Below are positions 25,542 through 33,718 of a stretch of 64,000 bases of DNA, in pieces. The stretch spans positions 71,218 to 135,217 of the forward strand of contig JBKPDF010000008.1 of NCBI GenBank assembly GCA_046727735.1. The letters are read 5' to 3'. The position numbers and the translations under genes were made by a program. The DNA is from AP-16 sp046727735 (lineage in GTDB: Bacteria; Pseudomonadota; Alphaproteobacteria; Rhizobiales; Xanthobacteraceae). Position 1 is the stretch's first letter; the number at the start of each line of letters is the position of its first letter. Under the pieces are notes generated by a model that had not been told where the DNA came from, ran no database searches, and saw nothing but the letters and a program-made list of their open reading frames with translations.

Positions 25542-25555
25542 TTGTTTCTGTAACA
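25518..25555. promoter_or_regulatory. Inverted TGTTACA/TGTAACA half-sites around the paaA promoter
   Basis: TGTTACA at 25518-25524 overlaps the -10 box and its complement TGTAACA at 25549-25555 lies just upstream of the -35 box. The halves share GTTAC/GTAAC with the operators at 26223-26290. A repressor bound here would block the promoter. Either the adjacent TetR regulator or PaaX could be the partner (inference). Confidence 0.45.
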
Positions 25556-25605
25556 TTTTTGATGCTGCACTGCAGTAACCGGCCTCTTGCCCGGAAGGCC
25601 GCCTA

Positions 25606-26181
25606 TCAGGAATGGCTGGCGATAATGGCTTCCCCGATGCGCACGATCCGGGCGCCGAGGTCCTCGGGTCCGACGCTTTGCAGGCTGACCCGCGCACCCT
25701 CCAGCACCAGATGCAGTTCGTCGGAGAGGAGTTCGGGATCGGCAAGGCCGGCCCCGCGGCAGAGCTCGGTCAAGCGCTCGCGCTGCCTTCGCTTGAAGGC
25801 CTCGATGACCGGGCGGGCCGGATGGTCCTTTTCGGCGAGTTCGATGGCCGCATTGGCGTGCGCGCAGCCCCGATTGCCCCGGCGAACCACGTCTTCGGCC
25901 ATGTGCCTGAGCCAAGCGCGTAGCTGTGCCCGGGAATCGCCTGGGTGCGCAGTCTCGAGGCTCTGCCACAGCGCCTCGACGCGCTTGCCTTTCTGCCGAA
26001 GGTACTCTGCCACCAGCGCGTCTTTCGACGGAAAGTGCCGGTAGAGCGTCATTTTGTTCGTGCCGGCCGCCTCGGCGATTGCCTCGACTCCGACCGCCCG
26101 AATGCCGTGCCGATAAAACAGGTCGTCCGCCGCTTTCAGGATGCGCTCGCGAGGCGGAACAGGTGCGACATCGGCTTCCAT
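25606..26181 (-). CDS. TetR-family transcriptional regulator
   Basis: A 191-residue repressor. The N-terminal helix-turn-helix is RILKAADDLFYRHGIRAVGV, then AGTNKMTLYRHFPSKDALVAEYL (residues about 14-60). The C-terminal ligand domain has RGCAHANAAIELAEKDHPA. The ATG at 26181 is supported by GGAGGG four bases upstream; the TTG twelve bases earlier is not. It lies upstream of paaA on the same strand and is divergent from the small ORF/azoreductase pair. It probably controls itself and one or both neighbours. A PaaR-like role is possible but unproven. Confidence 0.9.
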   Translation of the reverse strand: MEADVAPVPPRERILKAADDLFYRHGIRAVGVEAIAEAAGTNKMTLYRHFPSKDALVAEYLRQKGKRVEALWQSLETAHPGDSRAQLRAWLRHMAEDVVRRGNRGCAHANAAIELAEKDHPARPVIEAFKRRQRERLTELCRGAGLADPELLSDELHLVLEGARVSLQSVGPEDLGARIVRIGEAIIASHS

Positions 26182-26213
26182 GGGACCCTCCAAAAATTCT
26201 TGTTTTTCACCTC

Positions 26214-26245
26214 TTGACGGGTGTTACCGGTAAGTAACATATAAG
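26214..26245 (+). promoter_or_regulatory. Candidate promoter for the azoreductase operon
   Basis: TTGACG at 26214-26219 with an ACATAT or CATATA box near 26237-26243 gives a 17-18 base spacer. The first TetR-like operator occupies the spacer, as expected for a repressed promoter. Confidence 0.45.
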
Positions 26246-26290
26246 CGGTGTTACCGGTCAGTACCGTATATGGCATGACCGGTCAGTAAC
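26223..26290. promoter_or_regulatory. Three tandem TetR-type operators
   Basis: Three related 16-mers: GTTACCGGTAAGTAAC (26223-26238), GTTACCGGTCAGTACC (26250-26265) and ATGACCGGTCAGTAAC (26275-26290). They are spaced 25-27 bases, and the first is a nearly perfect dyad. They fill the region between the TetR gene and the divergent operon. Confidence 0.75.
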
Positions 26291-26338
26291 ACAAGGGGTC
26301 ATCCGAAATCACCCCCTGTGCCGATCAGGAGCAAGAAA

Positions 26339-26563
26339 ATGCTTTCCCAACTGCTAGCCTTTCCGGTTCGCGCGCTCGTCGTGGTGGCCCTGTTTCCGAC
26401 GCCGCCGGCCTTTGGCGCCGCACTTATGCACCAGAGCGCCCTAGCTGCGCCCGCAATCATCGCGCCGTCGATGGATGCCGGCGCCGTTAGCCCGGCAGCC
26501 AGCGCCCCCACATTCCACCCAGTTCCGATCCTCGGTCCCGTAGCCGGCCCGGCCGGACGGTGA
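26339..26563 (+). CDS. Small exported or membrane peptide upstream of azoreductase
   Basis: A 74-residue ORF. It starts with a hydrophobic segment (MLSQLLAFPVRALVVVALF), then an Ala/Pro-rich tail. AGGAG lies seven bases before ATG 26339. It sits between the operator array and azoR, so it is the first gene of that unit. No family recognised; it may be a short leader peptide. Confidence 0.5.
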   Translation: MLSQLLAFPVRALVVVALFPTPPAFGAALMHQSALAAPAIIAPSMDAGAVSPAASAPTFHPVPILGPVAGPAGR

Positions 26564-26598
26564 AGCGGCCACACTGCTTTCCGAAGAGGAGAAACCCA

Positions 26599-27297
26599 AT
26601 GCCGAACATTCTGGTTCTTACCAGCAGCCCGCGCGGCGGCGCCTCGCACTCGACTCGCGTGGCCAAGCATGTTCTCGACGAGCTTCGGCGCGCCGATCCG
26701 ACGGCCGAAGTGACCGTCCGCGATCTCGCAGCAGATCCGGTCCCCCATATCGATGAGGATTTCGTCACCGGGATTTTTGCACCGGCCGACCGGCTCCATG
26801 CCGAGCAGCTGGAGCGGGTTGCGGTCTCCGATAAGTTGATCGACGAGCTGATCGCGGCTCACATCGTGGTGATCGCCGTCGCCATGATCAATTTCGGCAT
26901 CCCGTCGACGCTCAAAGCTTGGATCGATCACGTCACCCGCGCCGGGCGCACGTTCCAATACGGCGAGAGCGGCCCGCGCGGACTCCTCACCGGCAAGCGA
27001 GTGATCCTCGTCACTGCGGCCGGCGGCGTCTATTCCGGCGCGCCGCGCCGCGAACTCGATCACGTGACGCCGTATCTGCTGCACCTCCTCGCATTCCTCG
27101 GCATGACGGACGTGCGGGTGATCGGGGTTGAAGGCACCGCGCTCGGACCGGACGCGGCCGAGAAAGCGGTCGCACCTCGTGCGCGAGCTCACGCCCGAAT
27201 CCATCCCATTGACGCCAGATGCCGAGGAGGGAGAAGCGCATGCACTGGTCTCGTTCTGAGCCAAGCCTTTCCGAGCTGTTGGCGGACCCGATCGTGA
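26599..27297 (+). CDS. azoR: FMN-dependent NADH-azoreductase, 3' end probably frameshifted
   Basis: A flavodoxin-like quinone/azo reductase. The FMN loop ILVLTSSPRGGASHSTRVAKHV opens the protein. AVAMINFGIPSTLKAWIDHVTRAGRTFQY and VILVTAAGGVYSG are the conserved blocks. GAGGAGAAA precedes ATG 26599. After about residue 192 (DAAEKAV) the frame turns Arg/Cys-rich and unlike the family. The +1 frame there reads HLVRELTPESIPL and ends VSF at a TGA at 27257-27259, which looks like the true C-terminus. A single-base loss near 27165-27180, real or from assembly, would explain this. Confidence 0.85.
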   Translation: MPNILVLTSSPRGGASHSTRVAKHVLDELRRADPTAEVTVRDLAADPVPHIDEDFVTGIFAPADRLHAEQLERVAVSDKLIDELIAAHIVVIAVAMINFGIPSTLKAWIDHVTRAGRTFQYGESGPRGLLTGKRVILVTAAGGVYSGAPRRELDHVTPYLLHLLAFLGMTDVRVIGVEGTALGPDAAEKAVAPRARAHARIHPIDARCRGGRSACTGLVLSQAFPSCWRTRS

Positions 27298-27449
27298 TGG
27301 CCGTAATGGCCGCCGATCGGGTCGCGCCCGAGCAGCTGCGGAGGGATTTGCGCAAGATCGCGACCATGCTCGAGCAGCGCGCAAACTTGCCCGCGCCGCG
27401 TCGGAGCAATTACGGCGACGCCATCCGCCCAAGCCGCAACCCGCATCTA
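27240..27449 (+). CDS. Possible small gene overlapping the azoR 3' end
   Basis: ATG 27240 has a strong GGAGGGAG site seven bases upstream. The first 45 residues (MHWSRSEPSLSELLADPIVM...) are balanced, helical and unlike a shadow frame. The frame has no stop near the paaX end at 27447, so the end given here is arbitrary. It runs on antisense through paaX, and a lost stop or second frameshift is likely. Function unknown. Confidence 0.4.
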
Positions 27450-28322
27450 ACGGTCGGCGAACCGTCGGAAGAAACCCGCGTCCGGCGGCGGCAGCGGACC
27501 GTGCTCGTTGCGTGCATTGCGGTCGAGAAACAGCTCCGCCGCCGGCACGAGGCGGCGATAGATGCGCGCCGCAAGCGCGCGGGAATCCTTGCCGGGCCAA
27601 TCCGGCGGCAACAGCCCTGTCGGCAGCGCCGGATCGCGCAGCACGATGCGGCGGAATTCATGGATCAGCAGCAGGCGCGCGACCAGCGCGTCGGCGGGCG
27701 CCGGCTCGGACTCGAACCGTCGGTCGAGCGGCGAGAATTGGGCGAGGAACTCGCGGTAGGCCGCGGCGAGCGGCGCGAGCCTGAATGTCGCCTCCGCGAT
27801 CCCCGGCCCGCTCGCTCCCGGATCCGTCGCGATCAGAAACATCCCGCTGCGTATGGCGATCTCCGGCGAAGCGTCGGCGAGGCCGACATAGACCGCCGGC
27901 GAGAGCGCGGCGAATCCCTCCGCCTCCAAGAGCCGGCGCGCGGCAGGCGGGTCATCGAGCTGCGGGCCGAGGAGGGCGAGCCGCAGGCGCCCGTCGAACT
28001 TCCGGTCGGTGCCGAAATAGATGCGCCGCGTCGCTGCCGCGAAGCTCGCCTGCTCGCGCCTGGAGAGCCGATAATAGCTGTTGCGGCCGATGCGCTCGCG
28101 CTCGAGCCACCCGTCCGTGACCAGCCGCGACGTCGCCGTGCGCACATGCCCGGCATCGATCCCCAACAGCGCCATGATCTCGGTGAGCGAGCCGAGCCAC
28201 AGGCTGCCGCCGCGCGGAACGATCGCGTCGCCGTAAAGCGTGATGATCAGCGACCAGGCACGGACCGGGCGCGACGCCTGGAAGCGGTCGAGCAAAGCGG
28301 CGACGGGTGCGGCAAGCGACAT
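27447..28322 (-). CDS. paaX: Phenylacetate-responsive repressor PaaX
   Basis: About 291 residues from ATG 28322; a start at 28382 would add 20. The N-terminal winged helix (VRAWSLIITLYGDAIVPRGGSLWLG, LLGIDAGHVRTATSRLVTDGWLERE) and the middle and C-terminal PaaX domains (RPIYFG-like RRIYFGTDRK, LLLIHEFRRIVLRDPALP) are clear. PaaX represses paa genes and is relieved by phenylacetyl-CoA. It lies at the edge of the paa region, convergent with azoR. Neither start has a strong ribosome site. Confidence 0.9.
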   Translation of the reverse strand: MSLAAPVAALLDRFQASRPVRAWSLIITLYGDAIVPRGGSLWLGSLTEIMALLGIDAGHVRTATSRLVTDGWLERERIGRNSYYRLSRREQASFAAATRRIYFGTDRKFDGRLRLALLGPQLDDPPAARRLLEAEGFAALSPAVYVGLADASPEIAIRSGMFLIATDPGASGPGIAEATFRLAPLAAAYREFLAQFSPLDRRFESEPAPADALVARLLLIHEFRRIVLRDPALPTGLLPPDWPGKDSRALAARIYRRLVPAAELFLDRNARNEHGPLPPPDAGFFRRFADR

Positions 28323-28558
28323 CGCAGGAAGCGCCGAAGAAAGCCGCGACAATAACGTCCGGTCCGCCGCTCGAGCAAACATGCCGCAAATGAATGGCCG
28401 GCAGGGGTTCGCGGCCCGTTCTGGGCGCAGCGGGTGCCCGCCGGAATTAACGATGCCGAGCGCACGCTATTCCGACGAGCAGGTGCAAGCTCTGTAACCG
28501 CACGGCGGCGGAACCGTTTTTGCGAGGAGGCGAGCGGCCCGCAAAGGAGTATTGCGTC

Positions 28559-29029
28559 ATGTTCAGGCGCCTGCGCACGGCCCTGCTGCTGGCTACCGCG
28601 ATCAGCCTCTTGTCACTGCCCGCGAGCGCCGGAGTGAAATCGGGAGGCTCCTTCCATTCCCCGGTCGCTCCTCACATCCAACCGTTCGTGCGGCCGCCGC
28701 ACCACCATCCAGGGCCCAATATCCACAAATTCTCGCATCACCATCAACAATTCTGGCATCGTCATCGTCACCGGTCCTTCGACTTCGGGTTGCCGTACGG
28801 TTTCGGCGACACCGGATTCTACGATCCATACTTCGCCCCGACGGAGGATGCAGCGGACGTCGCAACGACCTATCCGTACCCGGTCTTGCCGGGATCGTTC
28901 CGCGATCGTCCGTCTTACCGGACCGGGTGCCGATCGGAGGAGGTCTCGGTGCCGAGCGCGCACGGGCCCACATTTGTCACGGTGACGCGCTGTTCCGTGC
29001 CAATCGTGGAATCGCCGACGCTGAAATAG
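28559..29029 (+). CDS. Exported histidine-rich protein
   Basis: A 156-residue protein. The signal peptide (MFRRLRTALLLATAISLLSLPASAG) is followed by a His/Pro-rich stretch (HHHPGPNIHKFSHHHQQFWHRHRHR, described by position about residues 48-72). A Tyr/Pro-rich middle and a C-terminal TGCRSEEVSVPSAHGPTFVTV segment complete it, with two cysteines that could form a disulphide. AAAGGAGT lies just before ATG 28559. The His cluster could bind metal; no function is known. Confidence 0.65.
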   Translation: MFRRLRTALLLATAISLLSLPASAGVKSGGSFHSPVAPHIQPFVRPPHHHPGPNIHKFSHHHQQFWHRHRHRSFDFGLPYGFGDTGFYDPYFAPTEDAADVATTYPYPVLPGSFRDRPSYRTGCRSEEVSVPSAHGPTFVTVTRCSVPIVESPTLK

Positions 29030-29460
29030 CCCAGTTCCGGCAGACAATTCCGGTGGAGTGTTCGCGCATTCGACGAGTTGTTCACGAGCCGCGAGCTCAT
29101 CTCCCGATTCCGCACCAGCGATTTGATCGAATTGAAGAACTTGGATTTTTCAAGCTCTGGGTTTGACATCAAATGACCCCGGACGCGCCACAAAGCTCGC
29201 CTACCCTGCCTCGGTCGGGAGGGGGTCAGTAAGTCGCCCGGCCGGGACGGTCCCGGTCCCACAGGTTGCCCCCTGCTGTTGACCGGGACCGTTCTGAACC
29301 TGCGGTTGTGGCTGCACGTATGCTCGCCCACTCGCGCATCCGATCACCAGCGTCTGCAGGATGTGCCGATCGCGATCGCGGCTGTTCCGCGCCGACACCT
29401 GCTCGGCTTGAGTTCAACGCCGAATCCCAATACCAATGCTTGAAAAAGGGGCAAAGGCCG

Positions 29461-29520
29461 CCGACGCCCAAACGTCGGTCCTTAGCGGGACAGCCAAGTG
29501 CCGGGAAAAGCCCTGTCGCC
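29461..29520 (+). ncRNA. Possible structured small RNA upstream of a terminator
   Basis: Two stem-loops precede the terminator at 29547: CCGACG-loop-CGTCGG (29461-29478) and GACAG/CTGTC (29489-29517). The run of hairpins ending in an intrinsic terminator in an ORF-free gap is the pattern of a short noncoding RNA. No promoter and no known family were recognised. Confidence 0.25.
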
Positions 29521-29546
29521 CAACGGTCGCGAACGGGGGGCAATGG

Positions 29547-29581
29547 CAAAAATCGCCGCCTGGGAAACTGGGCGGTTTTTT
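29547..29581 (+). terminator. Intrinsic terminator
   Basis: CCGCC (29556-29560), a ten-base loop, GGCGG (29571-29575), then six T residues. An A-rich flank on the left would also allow termination from the minus strand, so it may serve the 29624-30421 gene's downstream side as well. Confidence 0.65.
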
Positions 29582-29623
29582 GTTGGTCACGCTGGCGCCG
29601 AGCCGGTCACGGATCAGCGCGCG

Positions 29624-30421
29624 TCACCGCCCGAAGATGAGCTGCCAGGGCGTCCAATCGAAGCGATAATTCACGCCGACGCGCACCATGTCGCCGGCGA
29701 ATTTTGTAGAAGCCCGGATGAATGCGCCCTGGTTCTGCGGGTCGATGGTGTAGAACGTCAGGGTGCCGATGTCGTAATGCAAATATTCGATCTTGCCGGA
29801 CCACGGCCCGACGCCGTATTCGAGCCCGGCGCCCAGCGCCCATCCCCATAACGTTTTCCGGCGCGACCCGAATGCGCCCACTCCGGGGCCGCTCGCCACG
29901 AAGCTCGCCTCGGCGCTGCCGTTCGCGAGCCCGCCGGTGGCATAAATCAAAATGTTGTCCTGAACCGCATATCCGGCGCGAACCCGGGTCGTGCCGAACC
30001 AGGTCAGCTTCTGCTCGCCGACATTCGATACATGGTTGGTCACGATGATCTGCGACTCGCGAATGTCGGTGAACGAAATATCCGAGTCGGTGCCGAGCAC
30101 GACTCGGCCGAACTGCCAGTTCGTCCCGTATTGCACACCGCCCAGGAAACCGCTTGGGTCGCCGGCAATCGTCGGCACAATGGTTCCCGGCGTATACGGC
30201 CCGGGCACAGCCAACGCGACCGCTTCGCTGCTCCATCCGTAGCCGACATGTCCGCCGACAAAAAACCCGGCCCAATTGTAGAGCGGCGCCACAACGGGGA
30301 CCGGTGGAGGTGCGGGCGGCGGGGCTGGGGGCGGCAGCGTGAGATCGGCGGCCGAAGCGGCACGTGCAGTGGCGCAAAGCAGCAGCGCAACGCAAATCTG
30401 CGGCAGCCAGGCGCGCCTCAT
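29624..30421 (-). CDS. Outer-membrane beta-barrel protein, Omp25/RopB-like
   Basis: A 265-residue porin-family protein. A signal peptide (ICVALLLCATARAASA) and Pro-rich linker precede the barrel. The barrel begins YNWAGFFVGGHVGYGWSS (about residue 48) and ends VRVGVNYRFDW with GWALGAGLEYGV and TTRVRAGYAV strands. These are hallmarks of rhizobial and Brucella Omp25/Omp31-type surface proteins. It stands alone on the minus strand, with the terminator at 29547 downstream. Confidence 0.85.
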   Translation of the reverse strand: MRRAWLPQICVALLLCATARAASAADLTLPPPAPPPAPPPVPVVAPLYNWAGFFVGGHVGYGWSSEAVALAVPGPYTPGTIVPTIAGDPSGFLGGVQYGTNWQFGRVVLGTDSDISFTDIRESQIIVTNHVSNVGEQKLTWFGTTRVRAGYAVQDNILIYATGGLANGSAEASFVASGPGVGAFGSRRKTLWGWALGAGLEYGVGPWSGKIEYLHYDIGTLTFYTIDPQNQGAFIRASTKFAGDMVRVGVNYRFDWTPWQLIFGR

Positions 30422-30574
30422 GATCTTCCCCCGCGTCGGGCCGATCCTACAGCAATACCGGATGCTTTACTGTTGCCCCGCGGCAACAAGCTACGAAAAT
30501 TGTGATGGAATACCTGTGGGTTCTGTCAGTTCCGGTGTCCGGACGACCGCAGCCCAAGGAACGGCCTACTCGGA

Positions 30575-31330
30575 TCAATACCCCTGCGCCAATCGGGCGG
30601 CGAGAATCGACGGCAGTCCGGCTGCGCGGATCTTCGCGGCAGCGCCTTCAATATCGTAGGGCACGCGCAGGTACGTGAGCGTGCTCTCCTCGTCATCGAG
30701 CACCGCGTAGCAAGCATCCGGCACCCCGTCGCGGGGCTGCCCGACCGCGCCGATCACGGCAAGCCAGCGCCGTCCGCGATCCAGCGGAATGGCCACATCC
30801 GCAACCGGCGTCAAAGCCTCGATCTTTCCGGCAGTGCCCAGACGATAGACCACGGGCACGTGGACGTGGCCGCAGAACGTCAGGCGCCGCGACGTTGCTT
30901 CGAGACTTTGCAGCGCCTCGTAGCTGTCGACAACATAGTTCCAGTCCGCGGGCGCCCAAGCACTGGCATGAACGTAGAGCCGGTCCGCTTCTTCGATCGT
31001 GAGCGGAAGGCCGGCCAGAAATGCGCGCTGGCTCGCATCGAGCTGCGTTCGGGTCCATTCGATCGCGGCGAGCGCGACGGCGTTCATGTCCAACCGTTCG
31101 GCCGAGATCGCGTCGTCATGGTTGCCTCGGATCGCGACCGCGCCGCGTGCGAGATGATGCATGACCGTATCCGCCGCCCAGCCGGGGTCGGCGCCGTAGC
31201 CGACGTAATCGCCGAGAAAAACATAGCGGTCGACCCCGAGGTCGGCCGCGTGTTTCAGGCAAGCGGAAAATGCCTCGCGGTTGGCATGGATGTCGCTCAT
31301 CACTGCGATGCGCATTCCGCTGTCCCGCAT
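30575..31330 (-). CDS. Metallophosphoesterase family protein
   Basis: A 251-residue calcineurin-like phosphoesterase. Metal-binding motifs appear in order: MSDIHAN (residue 11), FLGDYVGYG (about 39), IRGNHDD (about 69) and CGHVHVP (about 153). The subgroup resembles YfcE-type or diadenosine tetraphosphatase-like proteins; the substrate is unknown. AGGAAG precedes ATG 31330; a second ATG (MRIAVMSD) follows at 31315. Confidence 0.85.
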   Translation of the reverse strand: MRDSGMRIAVMSDIHANREAFSACLKHAADLGVDRYVFLGDYVGYGADPGWAADTVMHHLARGAVAIRGNHDDAISAERLDMNAVALAAIEWTRTQLDASQRAFLAGLPLTIEEADRLYVHASAWAPADWNYVVDSYEALQSLEATSRRLTFCGHVHVPVVYRLGTAGKIEALTPVADVAIPLDRGRRWLAVIGAVGQPRDGVPDACYAVLDDEESTLTYLRVPYDIEGAAAKIRAAGLPSILAARLAQGY

Positions 31331-31500
31331 TTCTTCCTGACTCCGCGCGCAAAACGCGGTCGCCGTGTCGAGCCATTATCACAGGCTGACAAAGCAAATG
31401 CGAAGCGCGTGCCGGCAAGCGGGTAGCGAGCGCAAGCCGCGGCCAGAAAAAACGAGGGGGCGCGGACCCGTGTCCGCGCCCCCGCAACGAGAACTCGTGG

Positions 31501-32664
31501 CTAGCGCGCGACCGACTGGCTCTTCTGCCACTCCAGGAATTGCCGGAACAGCGCCTCGCGTTCCTCCGGCTTCGCCCCCCCGCGGCCCTGGCTCTCGTTG
31601 AGGAACTGATCGAAGCGGCGGCGGGTGTCGGCGGAAGCCATGACGCTGCTGTTGCGATCGAGCCATTCCTGCGCCGGCTTGAATCGCGCCCAGCCGGGCA
31701 GCGGCGCGTTGAGTGCGACCTCTTTCCATTTCGGATGGAACGGCGGCTGCTGCAGCGTTGCGATTTTGTTGAAGAACGCATCGACGAAGCGCGCGAGGCG
31801 CCGGTAGCGCTCGGTGTTGGGCGCCCAGTTGTAGGCGGCGAGCACCGCGGGCACCGCGATGGTGTCGATGCGCTCGCCCTTCGGCACCAGGTTCGGGTAA
31901 TCCTCCGATGTGAGCTGCGCCGGCAGATAATCCGGCTGCAGGGACTTGGCGTAATCGACCGGGAGCAGGTGGAAATTGTCCTCCTTCACCGTCGTGGTGA
32001 ATTTCGAGGGCTTGCCCTGCACCCAGATCATCGCGTCGATCTCGCCCTTCTTGAGCTTCTCATAGGCCAGCCGCTGCTCGATGTAGGCGAAATTCGGGTG
32101 GATGCCGAGGCGTTCGAACACGATGATGGAAGTCACGAACGTGCCGCCGTTCGGCAGATCGACCGCGACGGTCTTGCCCTCGAGCTCCGCCAGGCTGGTG
32201 ATCGATTTCGGCGCGAGCACGTGCATTTCTTCGTTGTAGAGCTTGGTGATGAAGGTGAACTGCTTCTTGATGTTGTTGGCGTAACCCTTCTTCTCCAGGT
32301 AATCGAGCGTGTCGGAGCGCACGATGCCGAGATCGACGCCCTTGAGGAACAGAATGTCGGCGACGCCCTGCACCGAGCCGCGGCCGATGATCGGCAGCAC
32401 GCGCAGCTGCTCGCCGCTGTCGAGCGCGGAGGAAAGATCGGCGCCGAACTGCACGTAGGTTCCGGCGATGGTGCCGGTCATGATCGTGACCGTATTGGCG
32501 TTGAGCCGATCGGCGGTCTCGCGCGTGCCGGACCCGTATTTGAAGATCGCCTTGAGGCCTTCGCTGACCGTGCCGGGGTCGACTTCCGTCTGTGCCTGCG
32601 CGATCGTCACGAACCCGAGCAGCGCCAGCACCGCCGCGACGAGCCGCCAAGACTGCTTCGCCAT
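31501..32664 (-). CDS. TAXI-family TRAP transporter solute-binding protein
   Basis: A 387-residue exported receptor. After the signal peptide (residues 1-24, LVAAVLALLGFVTIAQAQ) the TAXI/NMT1-like fold shows TIMTGTIAGTYVQFGADLSSAL, GSVQGVADILFLKGVDLGIV and the KLYNEEMHVLAP block. No TRAP membrane subunits lie nearby, so the transporter partner is elsewhere or the protein is a sensor. AGGAGAGG precedes; ATG 32664 is chosen for spacing over 32670. It is 47 bases downstream of the Sel1-like gene and probably cotranscribed. Confidence 0.88.
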   Translation of the reverse strand: MAKQSWRLVAAVLALLGFVTIAQAQTEVDPGTVSEGLKAIFKYGSGTRETADRLNANTVTIMTGTIAGTYVQFGADLSSALDSGEQLRVLPIIGRGSVQGVADILFLKGVDLGIVRSDTLDYLEKKGYANNIKKQFTFITKLYNEEMHVLAPKSITSLAELEGKTVAVDLPNGGTFVTSIIVFERLGIHPNFAYIEQRLAYEKLKKGEIDAMIWVQGKPSKFTTTVKEDNFHLLPVDYAKSLQPDYLPAQLTSEDYPNLVPKGERIDTIAVPAVLAAYNWAPNTERYRRLARFVDAFFNKIATLQQPPFHPKWKEVALNAPLPGWARFKPAQEWLDRNSSVMASADTRRRFDQFLNESQGRGGAKPEEREALFRQFLEWQKSQSVAR

Positions 32665-32710
32665 CGTCATCCTCTCCTGATCTCGTGGTGGGTGTCCCCG
32701 TCGCAAATCT

Positions 32711-33718
32711 TCAGTGCGCGCGGCTCGCCAGCATTTCCAGGCGCCGCATCGCTTCCGCCGACCCGAACTCCCTGGCCCGCTCGTACCAAGTGCGCGCTGC
32801 GGCGATATCCGAGGCGAACCCCTGGATGCCGAGCTTCTCCAGCGCGATCGGATCGTAGGTTCCCGCCAGCATCAGCGCCGCGCGAGGATCGCCACCTTCC
32901 GCGGCGCGCTGCAGTACGAGCCGCGCGGAAGCGAGATCGCCGCTCGCCATGAAGGCCTCGCCGCGCCGCACGAGATCCGCGATTTCCTCGCGCGACAGCT
33001 GGCGGACCGCAAAGCTCTTCGCCGGACCGGCGGGCGCCGGGGGCGGAGCCGCCGCCGCGACGCGGGCCGGCTGCGGCTCGATCGCGCTGGGCGCTTGTGC
33101 GACGGCATTGGTTGGCGCCGCCGATACTGGCGCTTGCACAACGGGTGCATTCTCGACCGTGCGGGTCAGCGCGACGCCACCGGTCCCCCGCTCCTGCGGA
33201 ACGTCGTATTGCGCGGTCGCGGCCCTGGGCTGCTGGGCTGTCGCAGCATTCTGGCCCGAGAACCGCGAGCCGAACGAGGGGGAATCCTGCTTCTGGGCGA
33301 TTCCCGCGGTGAGCCACGAGGTCGGGAACTTGCCGATCACGAACAGTGCTACGACAGCGGCGATTGCAATCGCGATCGTAAAACGCGCCAGGAGCCCGAG
33401 GGCGGAGCGCATGCGCGGAACCGGCCAGGGCTCTGGCATGAGCGTCGGCTCGAGCGAGCGCGGGAGGCGATAGCGCTCGACCACGACGGGATCGCTTGCT
33501 GCAGCTGAATGGACCGGCGATCGTCGCACGATGTCGCTGTCGAGATCCCGGGCCGGTCGCCGCGCGACGTCGCTGTCGAGGCCCGGGGCGGATTTCGGCA
33601 TCGTCGCCGGTCGCTCGCCGGGCTTGCCGCGCCGCGCCTCGGCGGCGTCGCGCACCCATTTGGGAGCATAGGGCGAAGGCTCATCGGGACCGAAGTCTCG
33701 ATCCAACGGACTACTCAT
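32711..33718 (-). CDS. Single-pass membrane protein with Sel1/TPR-like C-terminus
   Basis: A 335-residue protein. A charged cytoplasmic N-terminal 100 residues is followed by one transmembrane helix (LLARFTIAIAIAAVVALFVIG, about 108-128), a Pro/Ala-rich linker and a C-terminal helical-repeat domain. The repeat domain has RRGEAFMASGDLASARLVLQRAAEGGDPRAA and ARTWYERAREFGSAEAMRRLE blocks, given by position about 250-330. Such Sel1-type domains bind partners at the cell envelope. It shares a strand with the TAXI protein downstream. Confidence 0.8.
   Translation of the reverse strand: MSSPLDRDFGPDEPSPYAPKWVRDAAEARRGKPGERPATMPKSAPGLDSDVARRPARDLDSDIVRRSPVHSAAASDPVVVERYRLPRSLEPTLMPEPWPVPRMRSALGLLARFTIAIAIAAVVALFVIGKFPTSWLTAGIAQKQDSPSFGSRFSGQNAATAQQPRAATAQYDVPQERGTGGVALTRTVENAPVVQAPVSAAPTNAVAQAPSAIEPQPARVAAAAPPPAPAGPAKSFAVRQLSREEIADLVRRGEAFMASGDLASARLVLQRAAEGGDPRAALMLAGTYDPIALEKLGIQGFASDIAAARTWYERAREFGSAEAMRRLEMLASRAH

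Larger units (their letters stand above)
29030..29623. other. Gene-poor stretch with hairpins and a terminator
   Basis: About 600 bases with no convincing gene. The only structured part is 29461-29581, which ends in a terminator-like hairpin. A 65-residue minus-strand frame at 29201-29398 was judged unconvincing. Confidence 0.6.

Noticed and set aside
29201..29398. Small minus-strand frame with an LVIGC lipobox-like motif
   Set aside because: The hydrophobic stretch is too short for a lipoprotein signal, no ribosome site was seen, and the sequence is unlike a known family.
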